This document shows, one piece after another, positions 9,030 through 18,757 of a stretch of 64,000 nt of DNA; the first letter of the stretch is position 1; each line of letters opens with the position of its first letter. The notes beneath the pieces are model-generated. The model saw only the letters and a list, made by a program, of their open reading frames with translations, made no database searches and was not told where the DNA came from. The stretch lies in assembly GCF_043099315.1 (NCBI RefSeq), contig NZ_CP170746.1. One strand, 5' to 3'. Source of the DNA: Chlorogloeopsis fritschii. Lineage in GTDB: Bacteria > Cyanobacteriota > Cyanobacteriia > Cyanobacteriales > Nostocaceae. The translations under genes and the position numbers were made by a program.

Positions 9030-10133
9030 ATGATTATTGTCATGGGAAACAAAAGCCCAATAGAAGAAATTCAGCGAGTTAGCGAAGAACTAAGTATTTG
9101 GGATGTTACACTAGAAAAATCTATTGGAAAACACAAAGTAGTTATTGGCGTAGTAGGTGATACAGAGGAAATAGATCCCAAACAAATTCAAAATTTAAGC
9201 CCTTTTATTGAGCAGGTTTTACGAGTAAAAAAACCTTTTAAACGGGCAAGTTTAGAATTCCGATATGGAGAACCCACAGAGGTAGTTGTACCAACCCCAA
9301 ATGGATCTATAACTTTTGGTCAAAACCACCCTTTAGTCATTGTCGCCGGGCCGTGTTCTGTAGAAAACGAAGAGATGATAGTAGAAACAGCGCTGAGGGT
9401 AAGAGCCGCAGGAGCGCAGTTTCTTAGAGGAGGAGCCTACAAACCCCGTACCTCACCTTATGCTTTCCAAGGACACGGTGAGAGTGCGCTATCGCTATTA
9501 GCAAAAGCTCGCCTCGCTTCAGGTTTAGGGATTATTACAGAAGTCATGGATACAAGTGACTTAGATAAGGTTGCATCTGTGGCAGACATAGTGCAAATTG
9601 GTGCCCGAAATATGCAGAATTTCTCCCTATTGAAAAAAGTAGGTGCAACGGGTAAGCCAGTGTTGCTCAAGCGCGGGCTGTCAGCAACTATTGAAGAGTG
9701 GTTGATGGCAGCCGAGTACATTCTAGATACTGGTAATCCCAATGTAATTTTATGCGAGCGGGGAATTCGTTCCTTTGACCGACAGTATACCCGCAATACA
9801 TTAGATATATCTGCAATTCCAGTATTGCGATCGCTCACGCACTTACCAATCATGATTGACCCCAGCCATGCTACTGGTAAATCAGAATATGTGTCTACTA
9901 TGGCGATGGCTGCAATAGCTGCTGGCACAGATTCGCTGATGATTGAGGTTCATCCCAACCCAGCTAAGGCACTCTCAGATGGGCCTCAATCTTTGACAGT
10001 GGAAGGATTTGAACAATTTATGCAGGAGATAGCTGGTTTGGGCAGATTCTTCGGTCGTTGGACTCAAGATCGCAGTCCATCTGCAACATTATCGCTACAA
10101 GTTTCTTCTACCACAGCCATTTTCTCTGGCTAA
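9030..10133 (+). CDS. aroF: 3-deoxy-7-phosphoheptulonate (DAHP) synthase, first gene of the cluster
   Basis: Condenses phosphoenolpyruvate and erythrose 4-phosphate, the entry step to chorismate. Its 367 residues consist of an N-terminal ferredoxin-like (ACT-like) domain (about 1-85) and a TIM barrel of type I-beta. VIVAGPCSVE, LRGGAYKPRTSPYAFQG, PVLLKRG, CERGIRSFD and PIMIDPSHATGK cover the substrate and metal sites. GAGGAG 8 bases before ATG 9030 fixes the start. It is followed by trpEG after about 165 bases. Pathway-specific copies of this enzyme accompany other cyanobacterial Trp-derived products such as scytonemin, where they raise precursor supply. The C-terminus past residue 345 is variable and Ser/Thr rich. 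Confidence 0.92.
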   Translation: MIIVMGNKSPIEEIQRVSEELSIWDVTLEKSIGKHKVVIGVVGDTEEIDPKQIQNLSPFIEQVLRVKKPFKRASLEFRYGEPTEVVVPTPNGSITFGQNHPLVIVAGPCSVENEEMIVETALRVRAAGAQFLRGGAYKPRTSPYAFQGHGESALSLLAKARLASGLGIITEVMDTSDLDKVASVADIVQIGARNMQNFSLLKKVGATGKPVLLKRGLSATIEEWLMAAEYILDTGNPNVILCERGIRSFDRQYTRNTLDISAIPVLRSLTHLPIMIDPSHATGKSEYVSTMAMAAIAAGTDSLMIEVHPNPAKALSDGPQSLTVEGFEQFMQEIAGLGRFFGRWTQDRSPSATLSLQVSSTTAIFSG

Positions 10134-10299
10134 TCCATGTCTGCAATGACTAGGTATGCAGAATGAGAAGAAAATTCTAGATCAACACAGCACCCTTGGT
10201 TTGGGAATTTAGACAAAGCTAAAACTTTTCAAGGAGTAGAACACAAGATGATTGCAGTCTAACTGCACGCTTTCTCAAAAAGTTTTCGAGGAATTATCA

Positions 10300-12498
10300 A
10301 TGTATTTGAATACTCATTGCTACAAAACTAAAGGCGAAATTTTTGTTTCTCGCTCCGTGACTAAAACTTCAATGGAGGCTGCAATTGAAGAAGTCCTGCT
10401 GCGTCTTGATTCTCAACGTGGAGGGTTGCTAAAAAGTAGCTACGAATATCCAGGGCGGTATAAGAGGTGGGCGATCGGTTTTGTCAATCCACCCCTAGAA
10501 ATTGCCACTCGCGACAACAATTTCACACTCACAGCCCATAATGAGCGGGGTATGGTGCTGCTAGAGTATCTGGCAGAACGTCTACACAATTTAGCCCAAC
10601 TTCAGGGAGTAACCTGGAAAATTAATCGTATAACTGGCTCAGTTCGACCAACAGAACGTTTCTTCTCAGAAGAAGAAAGAAGTAAGCAACCTTCAGTCTT
10701 CAGCATAATCAGAGAAATTCTACATACTTTCAGTAGTCCAGAAGATGAACATCTAGGGCTTTATGGTGCTTTTGGCTACGACTTAGTATTTCAGTTTGAG
10801 CAAATGCCAAAACATTTGCAACGTGCTGAAGACCAAAGAGATTTAGTGCTGTATTTACCTGATGAATTATTGATTGTTGACTATCATCAACAAAGCGCAT
10901 TTTGTTTGCAGTATGAATTCGTAACCAAGAATGGTAGCACTAGGGGACTGCCTCGTAGTGGTGAGGTGATTAATTACAGAGGCAAGCATCTCACCGCTAC
11001 TCAAGCTTCCGATCATGCACCTGGGGAGTATGAACAGCAGGTGGAGAAAGCACTCTCATACTTCCTTCGCGGTGATTTATTTGAAGTTGTTCCCAGTCAA
11101 AGCTTTTTTCAAGCTTGTGATAAACCTCCAACCGAACTGTTCCGAACACTACAGCAGATTAATCCCAGTCCTTATGGATTCATCTTGAATTTAGGTGGCG
11201 AGTATCTTGTTGGCGCATCTCCAGAAATGTTTGTACGAACTGAAAACAGACGCGTCGAAACTTGCCCAATCAGCGGTACTATCAAACGAGGACAAAATGC
11301 CATTGATGATGCTGCTCAAATCCTGAAGCTATTAAACTCAGGTAAGGATGAAGCAGAATTAACGATGTGTACTGACGTGGATCGTAACGATAAGTCACGG
11401 ATCTGTGAACCCGGCTCAGTACGAGTAATTGGTCGTCGTCAAATTGAGTTGTACAGCCATTTAATCCATACAGTTGACCACGTTGAAGGGACACTGCGAC
11501 CTGAGTTTGATGCCTTAGATGCATTTCTTACCCACCTATGGGCAGTCACAGTCACAGGAGCACCAAAACGTTGGGCAATGCAGTTTATCGAACAGCACGA
11601 GCGTAGCCCTCGGCGTTGGTACGGTGGAGCTGTCGGATACTTAACCTTCCAAGGTGATTTGAACACTGGTCTAATCCTGCGAACTATTCAGTTGAAAGAT
11701 TCAATAGCAGAAGTGAGGGTGGGTGCGACAGTTCTTTACGATTCAATTCCCGAAGCCGAAGCTCAAGAAACTATCACCAAAGCTGCTGCCCTCTTCCAGA
11801 CACTTTATCAGGCTAAACTCAAAAGTAGTGATTTCTCAAGTAGCTTAGAAATTGAACATCAGCAGACCAGCATAGAACCTGGCAAGCGTGTCTTACTAAT
11901 TGACTATGAAGACTCTTTTGTACACACACTTGCCAACTACATTCGTCAGACTGGTGCTACTGTCAAAACATTACGTCACGGCTTTTCCCAATCAGTCTTT
12001 GATACAGAACGCCCAGACCTTGTTGTTTTATCTCCTGGCCCTGGTAGACCTCATGACTTTTGTATGGCAGAAACAATCGCAGCTTGCATCAAACGGCAAA
12101 TTCCCATCTTTGGTGTTTGTTTGGGATTGCAGGCAATTGTTGAAGCTTTCGGAGGTGAACTGGGAGTGCTTGGCTATCCCCAACATGGCAAGATGTCTCG
12201 TGTTTCTGTAGTTGCGACCGAGTCTGTCATCTTCAAAAACTTACCACAATCATTTGAAGTTGGTAGATATCACTCTTTATTTGCTTTACCTGAGCGTCTA
12301 CCTAAAGAACTAAAAGTTACAGCAATTTCAGATGATGGTGTGATTATGGGTATCGAGCATCAAACACTACCCATAGTGGGTGTTCAGTTCCATCCAGAAT
12401 CAATCATGACTTTGGCTGGAGGAGTCGGTTTAGCAATTATTAAAAATGTAGTTAGTGTATACGCAACTAAAAAATCCTCCTCAATTGTCGCTGCATAA
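10300..12498 (+). CDS. trpEG: Anthranilate synthase, fused TrpE-TrpG
   Basis: Makes anthranilate from chorismate and glutamine. The TrpE part (about 1-520) contains the catalytic stretches CPISGTIKRG, DEAELTMCTDVDRNDKSR and VTGAPKRWAMQ. The TrpG amidotransferase part (about 530-730) has the nucleophile Cys607 in GVCLGLQ and the His698/Glu700 pair in QFHPES. This fused single-chain form is usual in cyanobacteria. I chose ATG 10300 because CGAGGAA precedes it by 7 bases and the protein then begins near the family start. Just upstream an excellent AAGGAG (10231) leads to an ATG at 10248 that meets a stop after four codons (M-I-A-V). That is either a mini-leader or the sign of a one-base slip in an N-terminal extension. 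Confidence 0.9.
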   Translation: MYLNTHCYKTKGEIFVSRSVTKTSMEAAIEEVLLRLDSQRGGLLKSSYEYPGRYKRWAIGFVNPPLEIATRDNNFTLTAHNERGMVLLEYLAERLHNLAQLQGVTWKINRITGSVRPTERFFSEEERSKQPSVFSIIREILHTFSSPEDEHLGLYGAFGYDLVFQFEQMPKHLQRAEDQRDLVLYLPDELLIVDYHQQSAFCLQYEFVTKNGSTRGLPRSGEVINYRGKHLTATQASDHAPGEYEQQVEKALSYFLRGDLFEVVPSQSFFQACDKPPTELFRTLQQINPSPYGFILNLGGEYLVGASPEMFVRTENRRVETCPISGTIKRGQNAIDDAAQILKLLNSGKDEAELTMCTDVDRNDKSRICEPGSVRVIGRRQIELYSHLIHTVDHVEGTLRPEFDALDAFLTHLWAVTVTGAPKRWAMQFIEQHERSPRRWYGGAVGYLTFQGDLNTGLILRTIQLKDSIAEVRVGATVLYDSIPEAEAQETITKAAALFQTLYQAKLKSSDFSSSLEIEHQQTSIEPGKRVLLIDYEDSFVHTLANYIRQTGATVKTLRHGFSQSVFDTERPDLVVLSPGPGRPHDFCMAETIAACIKRQIPIFGVCLGLQAIVEAFGGELGVLGYPQHGKMSRVSVVATESVIFKNLPQSFEVGRYHSLFALPERLPKELKVTAISDDGVIMGIEHQTLPIVGVQFHPESIMTLAGGVGLAIIKNVVSVYATKKSSSIVAA

Positions 12499-12619
12499 GA
12501 AGGCAGAAGGAAAAAGTATCTTCAGGAGGAGTGTTACTGGTTGGCATTTTACGTTTAATTATGTCCACCTGTTTATTTGCAGAATTTTTCTGAGTTACCA
12601 TCAATCACCCCGGTTCCGT

Positions 12620-13492
12620 ATGGATGCAAGCAAGAGTGTCTCTACCCTTGAAATAAATAACCAGGTGCCTGCACACTCGGTTTTACCGAGCCATATTCTT
12701 GAAGAGATTGTATGGCACAAACAAAAAGAAGTTGTACTCATGAGCGAGCAGCTACCTTTGGTTGATTTACAAAATCAGATTAGTGCTGCTCCTCCTCTCC
12801 AAGATTTCCTGGGTGCCTTACAGCAGAATCCTATTAAACCTAGCTTAATTGCAGAGGTTAAAAAAGCCTCACCCAGTAAAGGAGTCATTCGTGCTGACTT
12901 TGATCCAATTGAAATTGCTCAGGCATACAAGCGAGGTGGCGCTACTTGTCTATCAGTACTGACAGACGAAAAATTCTTTCAAGGCAGTTTTGAGAATCTG
13001 CAAAAAATAAGAAAGAGTGTAGCACTGCCGTTGTTATGCAAGGAATTCATTATTGACCCTTATCAAATTTACTTGGCACGAGTTAATGGAGCCGATGCGG
13101 TATTATTGATTGCTGCCATATTATCCGATCAAACTCTGCAAAGTTTTCTTCAACTCGTTCAGTATCTGGGCATGACTGCCTTAGTAGAGGTGCATACTCT
13201 AGATGAGCTTGATCGGGTGCTAAAGCTATCAAATGTGCAATTGGTAGGGATTAACAACCGCAATCTTCAAGACTTTACTGTTGACTTAAAAACAACTCAA
13301 CGCTTATTGATAGAGCGTCGGGAAAAGTTAATGAGTTTAGGTATAACAGTCGTGAGTGAGTCTGGTTTGTACACATCCGCTGACCTAGCCTTTGTTGCCC
13401 AGGCGGGAGCCGAAGCAGCCCTGATTGGCGAATCCCTAATCAAGCAAGCTGATTTAGAACAGGCAGTAAAAAGGCTAAAGGATAAAATATGA
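12620..13492 (+). CDS. trpC: Indole-3-glycerol phosphate synthase
   Basis: Closes the indole ring from carboxyphenylamino-deoxyribulose phosphate. A TIM-barrel enzyme of 290 residues with the family landmarks LIAEVKKASPSKG, ATCLSVLTDEKFFQGS, PLLCKEFIIDPYQI, ALVEVH, GINNRNL and VSESGL. ATG 12620 begins the protein in agreement with cyanobacterial homologues; the frame stays open further upstream to overlap trpEG, but that part does not resemble the family. It is followed by trpA after about 150 bases. trpF, needed for the preceding isomerisation, is not in this cluster and must be supplied from elsewhere in the genome. Confidence 0.9.
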   Translation: MDASKSVSTLEINNQVPAHSVLPSHILEEIVWHKQKEVVLMSEQLPLVDLQNQISAAPPLQDFLGALQQNPIKPSLIAEVKKASPSKGVIRADFDPIEIAQAYKRGGATCLSVLTDEKFFQGSFENLQKIRKSVALPLLCKEFIIDPYQIYLARVNGADAVLLIAAILSDQTLQSFLQLVQYLGMTALVEVHTLDELDRVLKLSNVQLVGINNRNLQDFTVDLKTTQRLLIERREKLMSLGITVVSESGLYTSADLAFVAQAGAEAALIGESLIKQADLEQAVKRLKDKI

Positions 13493-13643
13493 AGGCTGAA
13501 CAACTTCATCCTTCACGCTTCATAAGTACCTATGCATAAATATTTAGCCATTTTTCAACACGACTAAAATCGCTGTATTCCTTTACTGTTCCCCGTTCCC
13601 TGTTCCCTTGCCTAAATAGATCATTTATTTTGCACGACTACTT

Positions 13644-14468
13644 ATGACTTCTATTTCCCATCATTTTGAATCTTTACGAGCAAGCAATCAGTGTGCTTTG
13701 ATTCCCTTTGTAACAGCTGGCGATCCCGATTTGGAAATTACAGCAGAAGCTCTACGAGTTTTAGATTCGAGTGGTGCTGATTTCATTGAACTTGGAGTTC
13801 CCTACTCAGATCCATTGGCGGACGGGCCTGTGATTCAAGCGGCAGCAACCCGTGCCTTAAAACAGGGAATTCGCTTGGCTAACGTTTTAGAAATGGCTCA
13901 AACAGTCACTCGTAGCTTGCGATCGCCTATCATCCTTTTTACTTACTACAACCCAATTTTGAATTTGGGTAAAATTTCATTTCTAGAACAAGCTGCGGCA
14001 TCGGGAATCAAAGGATTAGTGGTGCCAGATCTACCTTTGGATGAAGCAAGCGATCTGCTAGAGCTTGCTGATGCTGTCGGAATTGAAGTCATCTTGTTAG
14101 TAACTCCTACAAGTTCAAAAGAACGTATCGAGACGATCGCTCGTCAATCTCGTGGATTTATTTACCTAGTAAGCGTAACCGGCGTGACTGGTATGCGTTC
14201 TCATCTCCAAACACGCGTTAGAGATGTACTAAAAGAAATCCGCAACGTTACAGACAAACCCATCGGTGTTGGTTTTGGTATATCAGGGCCAGAACATGCT
14301 CGTCAGGTAAAAGAATGGGGCGCGGATGCTGTTATTGTCGGCAGTGCTTTTGTAGAGCGTTTGGCAGAAAGCACGCCATATCGAGGGCTGCGAGCTATTA
14401 AAGATTTCTGTAGTGATTTGAAGACATCGATAGAAGGCGGAAGGCAGACGGCAGACGGCAGAAGGTAA
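13644..14468 (+). CDS. trpA: Tryptophan synthase alpha subunit
   Basis: Cleaves indole-3-glycerol phosphate to indole and works in a complex with TrpB. Of 274 residues, the first ~260 form the usual barrel: FVTAGDPDLE with the catalytic Glu in FIELGVPYSDPLADGPVIQ, LPLDEA, and the phosphate loops GVTG and GFGISGPEH. The last ten residues (GGRQTADGRR) come from the repeat GGCAGACGGCAGACGGCAGA and are not part of the family, so the original stop has been lost into an intergenic repeat. trpB follows after 130 bases. Confidence 0.92.
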   Translation: MTSISHHFESLRASNQCALIPFVTAGDPDLEITAEALRVLDSSGADFIELGVPYSDPLADGPVIQAAATRALKQGIRLANVLEMAQTVTRSLRSPIILFTYYNPILNLGKISFLEQAAASGIKGLVVPDLPLDEASDLLELADAVGIEVILLVTPTSSKERIETIARQSRGFIYLVSVTGVTGMRSHLQTRVRDVLKEIRNVTDKPIGVGFGISGPEHARQVKEWGADAVIVGSAFVERLAESTPYRGLRAIKDFCSDLKTSIEGGRQTADGRR

Positions 14469-14598
14469 GAAGAGTTCAAAACTCTGCGCTTCTTTGCGCT
14501 CCTGTGCGTTAAAAAATATATTTTTCGATGGCGTGCGATAAACCACTAGAGAAACCAAATTTATTTCACTTTTATTCCAGTATTATTCGGTAAATCCA

Positions 14599-15852
14599 AT
14601 GTTAATAAATACACAAGCAATAGAAGCTGCAACTCAACTCCTCAGTCAGCAACCCGATGCAAACGGCAGATTTGGTCAATTTGGCGGTAAATACGTACCC
14701 GAAACTTTAATTTCAGCGCTGATTGAGTTGGAATCTGCATTTAAGCAGTACCGTATCGATCCACAATTCCAGCAAGAACTCCAGGCGCTGCTACGGGACT
14801 ATGTCGGACGCCCTACTCCACTCTACTTTGCCGAGCGTTTAACTGCTCGCTATGCTAGAACTGATGGCACAGGGCCGCAGATTTACTTAAAACGTGAAGA
14901 CTTAAACCATACAGGCGCTCACAAAATTAACAACGCTCTGGCCCAAGTGCTATTAGCAAAGCGTATGGGCAAACAGCGCATAGTTGCAGAAACAGGAGCT
15001 GGCCAGCACGGTGTTGCCACTGCTACAGTATGTGCTCGCTTTGGTCTACAGTGCGTAATTTATATGGGCATCCATGACATGGAACGGCAAGCCCTGAATG
15101 TATTTCGGATGCGTTTGATGGGAGCAGAGGTTCGCTCTGTAGAAGCAGGAACGGGAACCCTCAAAGATGCAACTTCTGAAGCAATTCGGGATTGGGTGAC
15201 AAATGTAGAAACGACTCACTACATCCTGGGTTCGGTTGCAGGGCCGCATCCCTACCCAATGATAGTACGAGACTTTCACGCAGTTATTGGTGAGGAAACT
15301 CGCGCTCAAGCACAAGAAAAATGGGGAGGGCTACCAGATATTCTCCTAGCTTGTGTGGGTGGAGGTTCCAATGCGATCGGACTGTTTCATGAGTTTGTTG
15401 ATGAACCTTCTGTGCGCCTGATTGGTGTTGAGGCTGCGGGTGAAGGTGTTGACACCCAAAAGCACGCAGCAACTCTGACAAAAGGAAGAGTTGGGGTATT
15501 GCATGGAGCCATGAGTTATGTACTCCAAGATGAAGATGGTCAGATTGTTGAGGCACACTCAATCAGTGCAGGGCTAGATTATCCCGGAGTAGGGCCTGAA
15601 CATAGTTATCTCAAAGAAATGGGGCGTGCTGAGTACTATAGTGTGACAGACCAACAAGCACTACAAGCATTTCAACGGCTCTCGCAACTAGAAGGGATTA
15701 TTCCAGCATTAGAAACGGCTCATGCGATCGCATATTTAGAAACTCTTTGCCCACAACTGGTCGATAGTCCCCGAATTGTCATCAACTGTTCCGGGCGTGG
15801 CGACAAGGATGTGCAGACAGTCGCCTCAAGAGGAATAGGGACTAGGGACTAG
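14599..15852 (+). CDS. trpB: Tryptophan synthase beta subunit
   Basis: PLP enzyme joining indole and serine to L-Trp, the direct substrate of the tryptophan oxidase downstream. The 417 residues include FGQFGGKYVPETL, the PLP lysine motif KREDLNHTGAHKINNA, the AETGAGQHG loop, GGGSNAIG and the C-terminal NCSGRGDKD. The final residues GIGTRD are read from the GGGACTAGGGACT repeat that follows, as with TrpA. It is one of the six-gene supply set and would be a paralogue of the housekeeping trpB expected elsewhere. Confidence 0.93.
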   Translation: MLINTQAIEAATQLLSQQPDANGRFGQFGGKYVPETLISALIELESAFKQYRIDPQFQQELQALLRDYVGRPTPLYFAERLTARYARTDGTGPQIYLKREDLNHTGAHKINNALAQVLLAKRMGKQRIVAETGAGQHGVATATVCARFGLQCVIYMGIHDMERQALNVFRMRLMGAEVRSVEAGTGTLKDATSEAIRDWVTNVETTHYILGSVAGPHPYPMIVRDFHAVIGEETRAQAQEKWGGLPDILLACVGGGSNAIGLFHEFVDEPSVRLIGVEAAGEGVDTQKHAATLTKGRVGVLHGAMSYVLQDEDGQIVEAHSISAGLDYPGVGPEHSYLKEMGRAEYYSVTDQQALQAFQRLSQLEGIIPALETAHAIAYLETLCPQLVDSPRIVINCSGRGDKDVQTVASRGIGTRD

Positions 15853-15984
15853 GGACTGGGGACTAGGAATTTTAGATTTTGGATTCAATTCCAATCCAAA
15901 ATCGCAAATCCGAAATCCAAAATTTAATTGCCCAGTCACCAATCCCTAATACCCAGTACCCAATCACCAGTACCCGATCCCCAA
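15839..15984. repeat. Short tandem heptamer and AATCCAAAATC repeats between trpB and trpD
   Basis: GGGACTA heptamers, an AT-rich AATCCAAAATC palindrome-like block, then CCCAGTCACCA/CCCAGTACCCA units. This is the short tandemly repeated repetitive DNA common in Nostocales. It runs into the trpB stop codon and ends just before the trpD start. Confidence 0.7.
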
Positions 15985-15988
15985 TCTT

Positions 15989-17089
15989 ATGGTTACAGCA
16001 ACTATCGGTGTTGAAACAAATTCCCTAAATAACGACTCCCCCAATTGGTCTGTAATATTGCAGCAATTACTAGACCGTCAATCACTTTCGGTTTCCCAAG
16101 CTTCCGATTTAATGTACGGTTGGCTGGCAGAAGCTATTCCTCCTGTAATGTCAGGTGCGATTTTAGCAGCAATTCAGGCGAAAGGAGTATCTGCTGAAGA
16201 ATTGCTGGGTATGGTTAAGGTTCTATATTCTCAATCATTAAAAGCCACCTTACGCGATCGCGTTGTTGGAACTTCACCACTCGTTGATACTTGCGGTACT
16301 GGCGGAGATGGAGCTTCAACATTTAATATTTCTACAGCTGTTGCCTTTGTCACCGCCGCAGCTGGGGTAAAAGTTGCCAAGCATGGCAATCGTTCGGCAT
16401 CGGGTAAAACTGGCTCGGCTGATGTGTTAGAAGCTTTGGGTTTAAATTTGAAGGCCAGCACCAAGAAAACTCAAGAAGCGGTTGAAGAAGTTGGCATTAC
16501 TTTTTTGTTTGCACCAGATTGGCATCCAGCCTTGAAAGCGATCGCACCACTGCGAAAAGCACTGAAAGTACGAACAATTTTTAACTTACTTGGCCCTTTA
16601 ATCAATCCTTTGCGACCAACAGGACAAGTTGTTGGTGTTAACAATCCGGCAGTGGTTGAGACTTTTGCTCAAGTTTTACATCAACTGGGAATTCGTCGGG
16701 CGATCGTACTTCACGGGCGCGAGAAATTAGACGAAGCAGGTTTGGCAGATAAAACTGACTTGGCTGTAGTGACAAATCAAAAAATGCACCTGCTGGAATT
16801 AGATCCTCAGTATCTAGGTTTCAACCCAACTCCAACTAGTGAACTACGAGGTGGAGATGTCCGAGAAAATGCGGAAATTCTCAAGGCAGTCTTGCAAGGC
16901 AAAGGTACTCAAGCACAACAAGATGTAGTGGTATTAAATACGGCTTTAGCGCTCTATGTCGGCGAAACAGTACCGAAGTCTAGCGATTATTTTGATACTT
17001 TTGCTAAAGCTGTTGTTCTTGCCAGAGAAATTCTTCACAGTGGGCTTGCCTGGAAAAAGTTGGAACAGCTTGCTCAATTTCTTCAGTAG
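15989..17089 (+). CDS. trpD: Anthranilate phosphoribosyltransferase, cluster copy
   Basis: Transfers phosphoribosyl from PRPP to anthranilate. Its 366 residues carry the glycine-rich PRPP loop DTCGTGGDGASTFNIST, the anthranilate-binding KHGNRSASG, and HPALKAIAPLRKALKVRTIFNLLGPL. ATG 15989 is the only sensible start. It is last of the trp supply set, and the tryptophan oxidase begins 60 bases later. A clear paralogue lies on the minus strand at 54455-55537 in this same window, which supports the view that this copy serves secondary metabolism. Confidence 0.93.
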   Translation: MVTATIGVETNSLNNDSPNWSVILQQLLDRQSLSVSQASDLMYGWLAEAIPPVMSGAILAAIQAKGVSAEELLGMVKVLYSQSLKATLRDRVVGTSPLVDTCGTGGDGASTFNISTAVAFVTAAAGVKVAKHGNRSASGKTGSADVLEALGLNLKASTKKTQEAVEEVGITFLFAPDWHPALKAIAPLRKALKVRTIFNLLGPLINPLRPTGQVVGVNNPAVVETFAQVLHQLGIRRAIVLHGREKLDEAGLADKTDLAVVTNQKMHLLELDPQYLGFNPTPTSELRGGDVRENAEILKAVLQGKGTQAQQDVVVLNTALALYVGETVPKSSDYFDTFAKAVVLAREILHSGLAWKKLEQLAQFLQ

Positions 17090-17148
17090 AAAAGTAGAAA
17101 TGCAACAGTGATTCGCTATTTTGCCAGAGAATTCGGAGTATTTTGCCA

Positions 17149-18690
17149 ATGGATATTAAAAGAATGCTTAATATGTGCAAGCAGGCGAATCGCCACGAAG
17201 GCAAGCGCGTGACCATCTTGGGTGCTGGCATTGCAGGTCTGGTAGCAGCCTATGAGCTTGAGCGTTTAGGCCATCAAGTGGATATTATGGAAGGAAGCTC
17301 GCGCATTGGGGGTCGAGTCTGGACTCATCGCTTCACAGATGGCTCTAATGCTGCTTACGGGGAACTTGGGGCAATGCGTATCCCCAGCGAACACAAACAC
17401 GTTCTACACTACATACATGAAATGGGGCTGGCTGACAAGCTCTGCAAGTTTGTCACAGTCTTCGAGGAGCAAAATGCTCTGATGAGTATCCAAGGAAAAG
17501 TCTTCCGCATGAAGGATGCACCTCAGATATTTCAAAAACGTTATCCAAGTATTTTCTCGGACACGCGCTACAGTGAAAAAACTAAGCTGTTTGCAGCTTG
17601 GTTCAAGACAATTGTGGATGTGATATCTCCTGGTAATCTGCGCTACAGTCTAGAGTGCGACCTCTCTTCAAAATTGATGGACGAGTTAGAGAGGTTAGAT
17701 TTAGAGCCATATTTTAACGATCATAGTCAAACCATAGACCTCCATAGTTTTATCAAGGCAAACCCAAGCTTGCGGGCGCGGTGCAGTAAAGCACTCGATA
17801 TGTTCCTGAGTGATATCCTGGTTGAAACAAGCCACGATTTATTGCAACTAGAAGGAGGGATGGATCAGCTCGTCAACCATCTCGCTGCAGCAGTGAAAGC
17901 TCCGATCAAGTTTAACCAAAAGGTAGTGGGTCTGCACGTACACGAAGACTACGTAAAAGTGTCCTACTTAGAAGAAGGGCAGCTACGTACACGTCATTGT
18001 GATTACGTAGTGTGTACAATCCCCTTTTCTATAGTCCGTCAGATGGAGTTAGGCGGGTTTGACGATGATAAACTTGCCTCTATCCACAACACTTTTTACT
18101 GTCCAGCAACCAAGGTTCTGTTTCACTGCACTGAGCCTTTCTGGCAAAAAGCCGGAATTAAGGGTGGTGCTTCATTCAACGACGAAGGCATCCGCCAAAT
18201 CTACTATCCTTCTGTTGAGTGTAATCCTGCTAGTAGTAGCACGCTGCTGGCTAGCTACACCATCGGTGACGATGCAGATCACTTGGGCATGATGTCCGAA
18301 CAAGAGCGTTACGCCTTTGTGAAAAATGCTGCGAGCAAGCTTCACCCTGAAATTGAAACACCCGGTATGGTTGTCAACATGGCAACGATCGCCTGGGGTA
18401 ACTACAAGTGGAGCGCTGGTGGATGCTCTATTCCTTGGGGCGGTGACATCACAAGTGAATCTAACCACCACATCCATTACCTAGAAGCTGCCAGACCCCA
18501 GAATACACTCTTGTTTGCTGGCGAGCATTGTTCCAGATTTCCAGCTTGGCTTCAGGGTGCGATCGAGTCATCCATAGAAGCAGTATACGATATTGCCGCC
18601 TCCAAGCCTGCTACTAAATCTACGACTCCAACCCCATCGGTGTCTGTCGAAAAAGTCAATGCTCCTACTTTAGTAGGTTACGGGGCATAG
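17149..18690 (+). CDS. FAD L-amino acid oxidase, L-tryptophan oxidase-like (RebO/StaO/VioA type)
   Basis: A flavin amine oxidase of about 513 residues. The N-terminal dinucleotide site VTILGAGIAGLVAAYELERLG is followed by the FAD-binding RIGGRVWTHRF and GELGAMRIP. The C-terminal FAD motif is LLFAGEHCSRFPAWLQGAIESS. There is no export signal. Members of this family beside a RebD/VioB homologue oxidise L-Trp to the indole-3-pyruvate imine, the first committed step to violacein and the indolocarbazoles. Its place directly after a full trp set is the best evidence that Trp is the substrate. GGAG ahead of ATG 17149 supports this start. About 25 residues at the C-terminus (Thr/Ser/Pro rich) look like an unstructured tail. 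Confidence 0.82.
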   Translation: MDIKRMLNMCKQANRHEGKRVTILGAGIAGLVAAYELERLGHQVDIMEGSSRIGGRVWTHRFTDGSNAAYGELGAMRIPSEHKHVLHYIHEMGLADKLCKFVTVFEEQNALMSIQGKVFRMKDAPQIFQKRYPSIFSDTRYSEKTKLFAAWFKTIVDVISPGNLRYSLECDLSSKLMDELERLDLEPYFNDHSQTIDLHSFIKANPSLRARCSKALDMFLSDILVETSHDLLQLEGGMDQLVNHLAAAVKAPIKFNQKVVGLHVHEDYVKVSYLEEGQLRTRHCDYVVCTIPFSIVRQMELGGFDDDKLASIHNTFYCPATKVLFHCTEPFWQKAGIKGGASFNDEGIRQIYYPSVECNPASSSTLLASYTIGDDADHLGMMSEQERYAFVKNAASKLHPEIETPGMVVNMATIAWGNYKWSAGGCSIPWGGDITSESNHHIHYLEAARPQNTLLFAGEHCSRFPAWLQGAIESSIEAVYDIAASKPATKSTTPTPSVSVEKVNAPTLVGYGA

Positions 18691-18757
18691 GTGAGAGGTT
18701 ACGGTTTTCCTGTCCCCAGTCCCCAGTCCCAGTCCCTAGCCCCCTGATTGAAAAGCT

